Origin: JBOHUX01 sp050734915
GTDB lineage: Bacteria > Chloroflexota > Dormibacteria > Dormibacterales > Dormibacteraceae
Length of the DNA: 9,059 nt
Direction of reading: 5' to 3'
Assembly (NCBI GenBank): GCA_050734915.1
Contig: JBOHUX010000094.1
Coordinates: forward strand, 1 to 9,059
Every line of letters begins with the position of its first letter. The first letter of the stretch is position 1. Shown piece by piece: positions 5,949 through 9,059 of this stretch. Under the pieces are notes generated by a model. It worked only from the letters and a program-made list of their open reading frames with translations. It ran no database searches and had not been told where the DNA came from. A program made the translations under genes and the position numbers.

Positions 5949-6809
5949 CTACCCGGCCCTTCCTTCGGGCGATTCGATGTAGACGCGGGAATACGGGTCG
6001 AGTGCCTTGGTCGCCGGCGCCCACTGCGCCTGCTGGGCGGCGATCCAGCCGCTGAAGTCGCTGGAGCTGACCACCTGCCCGGTGGTCGCCATGTGACCGT
6101 GCCAGAGTCCGCAGAGCTCGGCGCAGCGTACGCTGAAGGTCCCGTTCTGGAGCGGCTGCGCGAAGGCGATGTTGTCGCTGCCGGGCACCGCGTCCGCCTT
6201 CACGCCCAGCTGGTACGCCCAGAAGGAGTGGATGACGTCGATGGAGGTGACGTGGAACTCCACCAGCTTGTTGACGGGCAGCTCCAGCGAGGTCGTCTCG
6301 ACCCCGCCGTAGCTCGGGAAGCGGAAGGTCCACTGCCACTGCTCGCCGATGACCTGGACCTGGAGCGCGTTCTGCGCGCTGGCCGGGATCGCGACCGAGA
6401 TCGGGCTCGGACCCTGGCCGCCGCCGGCACCGTGCTCGCCAGGCCAGAGCTCGTAGCTGCCCCAGGCGGCGAGGAAGAAGACGGCCAGGAAGGTGAGCGC
6501 GATCCAGACTCCGATCGTCTGCAGGTCGCCCTTGAGCGGGGGTCCGTCCTCGAAGCCGGGGCCGCGCTGCCGGAACGTGTAGAGGGAGTACCCGAAGAAG
6601 ATGATCAGGAACATCACGACCGGGTCCACCACGGCCGCCATGACGATGTTGTCATAGGCCTGCAGGCGCGACACGTCGCTCATGCCGAAGGGTGGCATGT
6701 GGGGTCCGAGCAGGAAGTAGAGGAGCGGCGAGGTGATGGCGCTGACGACGACCCAGATGATCAGCATGCGCCGGAGCTGGGGGCCCGCCTTGGACCAGAG
6801 CCGCATCAT
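5949..6809 (-). CDS. coxB: Cytochrome c oxidase subunit II with CuA site
   Basis: Membrane-anchored subunit of 286 residues that accepts electrons through a binuclear CuA centre and passes them to heme a. The CuA ligands are complete: H194 in DVIHSFWAYQLG, then C229-A-E231-L-C233-x3-H237-x2-M240. GEQWQWTFRFP (155-165) is the aromatic patch that carries electrons in. Three hydrophobic segments precede the CuA domain (about 15-35, 55-79, 99-116), one more than the usual two-helix hairpin, so the extra one at the N-terminus is unusual or a retained signal sequence. There is no fused cytochrome c domain, so an external donor is needed. The ATG at 6809 overlaps the TGA of the upstream cupredoxin as ATGA; longer in-frame starts lie inside that gene and are rejected. 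The stop is 38 bp before coxA. Confidence 0.95.
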   Translation of the reverse strand: MMRLWSKAGPQLRRMLIIWVVVSAITSPLLYFLLGPHMPPFGMSDVSRLQAYDNIVMAAVVDPVVMFLIIFFGYSLYTFRQRGPGFEDGPPLKGDLQTIGVWIALTFLAVFFLAAWGSYELWPGEHGAGGGQGPSPISVAIPASAQNALQVQVIGEQWQWTFRFPSYGGVETTSLELPVNKLVEFHVTSIDVIHSFWAYQLGVKADAVPGSDNIAFAQPLQNGTFSVRCAELCGLWHGHMATTGQVVSSSDFSGWIAAQQAQWAPATKALDPYSRVYIESPEGRAG

Positions 6810-7459
6810 TGGACGATCATCTCCCCGTCCATGTAGCCGATCGACTGCATGGGGCCGCCCCAGCCCTGGAAGAACCCGGCCGCGCAGGGCACGAAGCACT
6901 GCCACCGGATCTCCCCGGGGCCGCCGGTCCGGAAGCTGAACGTGACCGTGGTGTGATCACTGGACTTGGGATCGCAGGGCCCGGCGCCGCAGACGTTCTT
7001 GGCCGTGGCCGGGATGCCCAGGAGCGGAACGCTGACGCCGAGGTCGGGGATGGTGAAGGAGTGACCGGCGGTGGCCGGGTCGATCATCTGGACCTGCTTG
7101 CCGTTGACCGTCATGGTCCCGTCCGCCGTGCCCCGCACCTGCCCCCAGAGGGGGTTCCGGAAGCCGCTGGCGGAGTCGAACTGGTAGATGGTCACGTTGA
7201 TCAGGGAGTGGGCCGGCACCGTGAAGTAGGTCGAGTGCCTCCAGGTCCCCGCCGAGTCCTGGACGAAGTAGGAGACCCAGTCGGGCGTCGGCGCCGATCC
7301 GTACGCGGGCACGACCTGGAGGGTGATGTTGGCCGTGCCCGAGGTGGAGTTGGACGCGGTGGCGGTGGCCGGGTGATAGAGGAGGAAGGCGACGATGTAG
7401 AAACCGACCATCACGCCCGCCGCGGCCACCCCCAGCGTGACCGCCAGAACTCTGATCAC
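6806..7459 (-). CDS. Membrane-anchored cupredoxin-like protein, first gene of the cox operon
   Basis: Protein of 217 residues with one N-terminal helix (about 4-28) and a beta-rich external domain resembling CuA and plastocyanin folds. Candidate metal ligands are H133 in GHSFTIPDLGV, which parallels the CuA HSFWxxxLGV segment of CoxB, and C188/C192 in WQCFVPC near the end, with M204 or M210. The CuA Glu and the His four residues after the second Cys are missing (F189-V190 and F196 there), so it is not a standard CuA site. C157 and C162 form a second close pair, maybe a disulfide. The GTG at 7459 follows AGGAGG by 5 nt, which overrides the longer open frame upstream. Its coupling to coxB by an ATGA overlap suggests equal production, so an electron donor, copper carrier or extra oxidase subunit are all possible. 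No exact family recognised. Confidence 0.8.
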   Translation of the reverse strand: MIRVLAVTLGVAAAGVMVGFYIVAFLLYHPATATASNSTSGTANITLQVVPAYGSAPTPDWVSYFVQDSAGTWRHSTYFTVPAHSLINVTIYQFDSASGFRNPLWGQVRGTADGTMTVNGKQVQMIDPATAGHSFTIPDLGVSVPLLGIPATAKNVCGAGPCDPKSSDHTTVTFSFRTGGPGEIRWQCFVPCAAGFFQGWGGPMQSIGYMDGEMIVQ

Positions 7460-7692
7460 GACCGCCTCCTCGGGCCGGTGGCCACCGCGCGGACCCGCGC
7501 CGCACGACCTCGATGACGGCAACCTCCGGCGCGGACGTCGCAGTTCGCCAACGCCGCCTCTCGCGTCATCTGCGGCCTCTCCTTCACCCACCGGATGTCA
7601 CCGGGCCGCATCGATAGGCCCTGCGGAGTGACCAATCCGGACGTCACTCGGGAATCTATATCGGCTAGAGGGCTCGGAGAATTACAAAGCTG
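7460..7692 (-). promoter_or_regulatory. Non-coding gap upstream of the cox operon, probable promoter region
   Basis: This 233-bp gap separates the kinase stop from the cupredoxin start, by far the longest gap in the window, and its kinase-proximal part is the most A/T-rich stretch seen. A candidate -10 box TATAGA lies at 7655-7660 (minus strand). No good -35 sits at 17 bp; TTGTAA is 21 bp away, so an activator may be needed. A start near 7648 would leave a leader of about 190 nt. AGGAGG at 7465-7470 is the ribosome site of the cupredoxin gene. The promoter call is an inference from position and base composition. Confidence 0.45.
7626..7649. promoter_or_regulatory. Perfect inverted repeat, candidate operator
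   Basis: GAGTGAC and GTCACTC are exact 7-bp inverted arms with a 10-bp spacer, lying just downstream of the candidate -10 box and over the predicted transcription start. A further GTCAC copy is at 7597-7601. Arms spaced like this suit a dimeric helix-turn-helix regulator; OmpR-family regulators more often use direct repeats, so the binding protein need not be the neighbouring regulator. Confidence 0.4.
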
Positions 7693-8835
7693 TCATGTGG
7701 GCTCGGGCGGCGGCTCCGGGCGCCGGGCGACCGCCGGTATGGAGAGCTCGAAGGTGCTCCCCCGGGCGGGCGCGCTGGTCACGCCCAGCGCCCCACCATG
7801 GGCCTCGGCGACGGTGCGGACGATGCTGAGCCCGAGGCCCATCCCGCCCGCGTCACGGCTCCGGCCCTCATCGGCGCGCCCGAACCTTTCGAAGATGCGC
7901 CCCTGATCGGCTGGGGAGATGCCGGTGCCATCGTCCGCGACCCGGATCCGGGCCAGCCCCCCCTCCTCGCGTACGGAGACCTCGATGCTGCCCTCCGGGC
8001 GGGTGTGCTTGACGGCGTTCTCGATCAGCGCGTCAAGGGCCAGCGCCAGGCGGTCGGAGTCGCATTCGATGACGGCCTCGTCCATCGTTCCCATCCGCCA
8101 CCGGCGGGGGGTGGCGGACCAGCGCCGGAGGGCCTCCACGAGCATCGGCTCCACCTCCAGCGGGCGCCGGTGGAGGAAGTCCGGGTCCTCCGCCGCCGCC
8201 AGCAGCAGGAGCCGTTCGGCCAGGCGCCTCAAGCGGGTCAGCTCCTCCACCACGACGCGGACGTCGCCCGCCAGCTGGCCGCCCGCGCCCGTCATCCTCT
8301 GGATCAGCTCGGCGTGGCCGAGGGCTGTGGTGATCGGCGTCCGCAGCTCGTGGGAGGCATCCTGGACGAACTGCCGCTCCCGCTCCAGGAGGCGGAGGTT
8401 GGAGCCGAGGACGCTCTCCACCTCCCTGGTCGCGGCGAGGCGGCGGCGAGCATGCCAGACCATGGCCACGAACATGGCCGCCATGAGCGGCACCTCGGTC
8501 ACCTCGTCGAGAGGCTGCGCCCCGCTGCGGACGTCCACCACGAGCGTGGTGCCGGTCATGATCATGATCGCGGCCAGCACCGCCGTCGTCGTGGTGACGC
8601 TCCAGACCCGGAACCCGTAGAGGATCGTCAGGCTCACCCAGATGAAGTGGAAGGGGACCGTCTCCCACTCCGCGAAGACGACCGTGGCGACGAGGTTGGC
8701 GGCCGTGAAGACCCCCCAGAGCACGTCCACCCAGCGCATCTCACGGAACGGCCACCGCTCGCGGGCGAGGAACGACGCCGCCCGGTGCCCCGCCGACCTG
8801 ACCGGGACGGCGATGGCCGCCGGGTTCTCAGCCAT
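7693..8835 (-). CDS. Membrane sensor histidine kinase
   Basis: Sensor kinase of 380 residues that autophosphorylates and passes phosphate to the adjoining response regulator. The N-terminal half holds about four hydrophobic segments (36-54, 60-77, 80-100, 112-127) with only short loops and no obvious external sensor domain, so the signal is probably sensed in or near the membrane. Then come a HisKA dimerisation domain with H162 in FVQDASHELRTPIT and a HATPase_c domain with N-box DALIENAVKHT (N273), G1 box VADDGTGI (299-306), F-box RIFERFGR and G2 box GGMGLGLSIV (330-338). It ends in a proline-rich tail. The ATG at 8835 overlaps the regulator gene by 8 bp, and GGAGG lies about 12 nt before it; an in-frame GTG at 8856 is an alternative. 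Position upstream of the cox operon suggests a redox, oxygen or copper signal, but the ligand is unknown. Confidence 0.92.
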   Translation of the reverse strand: MAENPAAIAVPVRSAGHRAASFLARERWPFREMRWVDVLWGVFTAANLVATVVFAEWETVPFHFIWVSLTILYGFRVWSVTTTTAVLAAIMIMTGTTLVVDVRSGAQPLDEVTEVPLMAAMFVAMVWHARRRLAATREVESVLGSNLRLLERERQFVQDASHELRTPITTALGHAELIQRMTGAGGQLAGDVRVVVEELTRLRRLAERLLLLAAAEDPDFLHRRPLEVEPMLVEALRRWSATPRRWRMGTMDEAVIECDSDRLALALDALIENAVKHTRPEGSIEVSVREEGGLARIRVADDGTGISPADQGRIFERFGRADEGRSRDAGGMGLGLSIVRTVAEAHGGALGVTSAPARGSTFELSIPAVARRPEPPPEPT

Positions 8836-9059
8836 CGATCCGGTACCCCTCCCCACGCACGGTCTGGATGGCGCCGGCGCCGAGCTTGGCCCGCAGGCGA
8901 CGCACGTAGACGTCGACGACGTTCGAGCCGGGGTCGAACCGGTAGCCCCAGACCGCGTCCAGCAGGTGGCCCTTGGACACGGTCCGGCCGAGATGGCGCA
9001 TGAGCTCCTGGAGCATCAGGAACTCCCGCTCGGCGAGCACCACCGCCCCCTGGCCGGCG
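8828..9059 (-). CDS. OmpR/PhoB-family response regulator, C-terminal DNA-binding part (cut by window edge)
   Basis: Only the last 76 or so residues are in the window. They form most of a winged-helix Trans_reg_C domain: VLAEREFLMLQELMRHLG, SKGHLLDAVWGY, then the recognition helix region SNVVDVYVRRLRAKLG and the closing wing IQTVRGEGYRIDG, all standard for the family. The frame runs off the right edge, so the receiver domain with the phosphoacceptor Asp lies outside. The stop TGA at 8828-8830 overlaps the kinase start by 8 bp, showing they are a coupled pair. An in-frame GTG at 9043 falls within the domain and is not a real start. The likely targets are the cox operon promoter and possibly its own gene. 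Confidence 0.92.
   Translation of the reverse strand, partial: AGQGAVVLAEREFLMLQELMRHLGRTVSKGHLLDAVWGYRFDPGSNVVDVYVRRLRAKLGAGAIQTVRGEGYRIDG

Noticed and set aside
4126..5982. 618-residue open frame on the + strand opposite coxA
   Set aside because: It is antisense to a certain coxA gene, rich in Glu/Asp/His/Arg with no domain; such frames arise from the G/C third-position bias of the real gene.
5911..6339. N-terminal 143-codon extension of the coxA frame
   Set aside because: It reads through coxB in the wrong frame; the strong ribosome site before GTG 5910 marks the real start.
7456..7647. 63-residue frame in the gap before the cupredoxin gene
   Set aside because: Arg-rich, mixed third-position bias, GTG start inside the inverted repeat and overlap with the cupredoxin ribosome site; looks non-coding.
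7798..9003. 401-residue + strand frame opposite the kinase and regulator genes
   Set aside because: Antisense shadow of a clear histidine kinase; no domain or signal.
1..9059. CRISPR arrays, tRNA/rRNA genes, insertion sequences, phage or integrase genes
   Set aside because: No regularly spaced repeats, cloverleaf-like sequence, transposase motifs or terminal repeats were seen; the block reads as a chromosomal respiratory locus.

Overview
This is a GC-rich, gene-dense bacterial window. It holds an aerobic respiration locus: an A-type (aa3-like) heme-copper cytochrome c oxidase with its assembly factors, accessory cupredoxin-fold proteins and an adjacent two-component system. CtaG of the caa3 type, soluble-domain copper proteins in place of any visible cytochrome c, heavy GTG start use and extreme G/C at third codon positions would suit a high-GC Gram-positive-like lineage (Actinobacteriota, or Chloroflexota/Dormibacterota-type groups). 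No marker gene fixes the taxon, so this is inference.

Layout. On the + strand at the left edge (27-1333) lie a SCO1/SenC copper chaperone and a lipoprotein with a sulfocyanin-like fold. They converge on a long minus-strand block. Reading that block in its direction of transcription (right to left): the C-terminal end of an OmpR/PhoB-type response regulator (8828 to the window edge), a membrane histidine kinase overlapping it (7693-8835), a 233-bp non-coding gap with promoter-like sequence and a perfect inverted repeat (7460-7692), then a membrane-anchored cupredoxin, coxB, coxA, coxC, ctaG, a 43-residue single-helix membrane protein, and ctaB. Spacing is tight: the cupredoxin/coxB stop and start overlap as ATGA, coxA/coxC are 3 bp apart, coxC/ctaG 13 bp and ctaB ends 2 bp from the + strand lipoprotein stop.

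How it fits together. CoxB carries an intact CuA site and CoxA all heme and CuB ligands, so the core enzyme should reduce oxygen. SCO and CtaG would deliver copper to CuA and CuB. CtaB makes heme O, the precursor of heme A; no heme A synthase gene is in the window. The cupredoxins may be electron carriers or copper handlers. The adjacent kinase/regulator pair probably controls the oxidase operon.

Most notable points: CoxA lacks, by eye alignment, the canonical D-channel entry Asp, its Asn partner and the K-channel Lys; the sulfocyanin-like lipoprotein has lost all four usual copper ligands; the cupredoxin upstream of coxB has a Cys-x3-Cys without the following CuA-type His; and a previously easy-to-miss 43-residue membrane protein lies between ctaG and ctaB and moves the likely ctaB start downstream.
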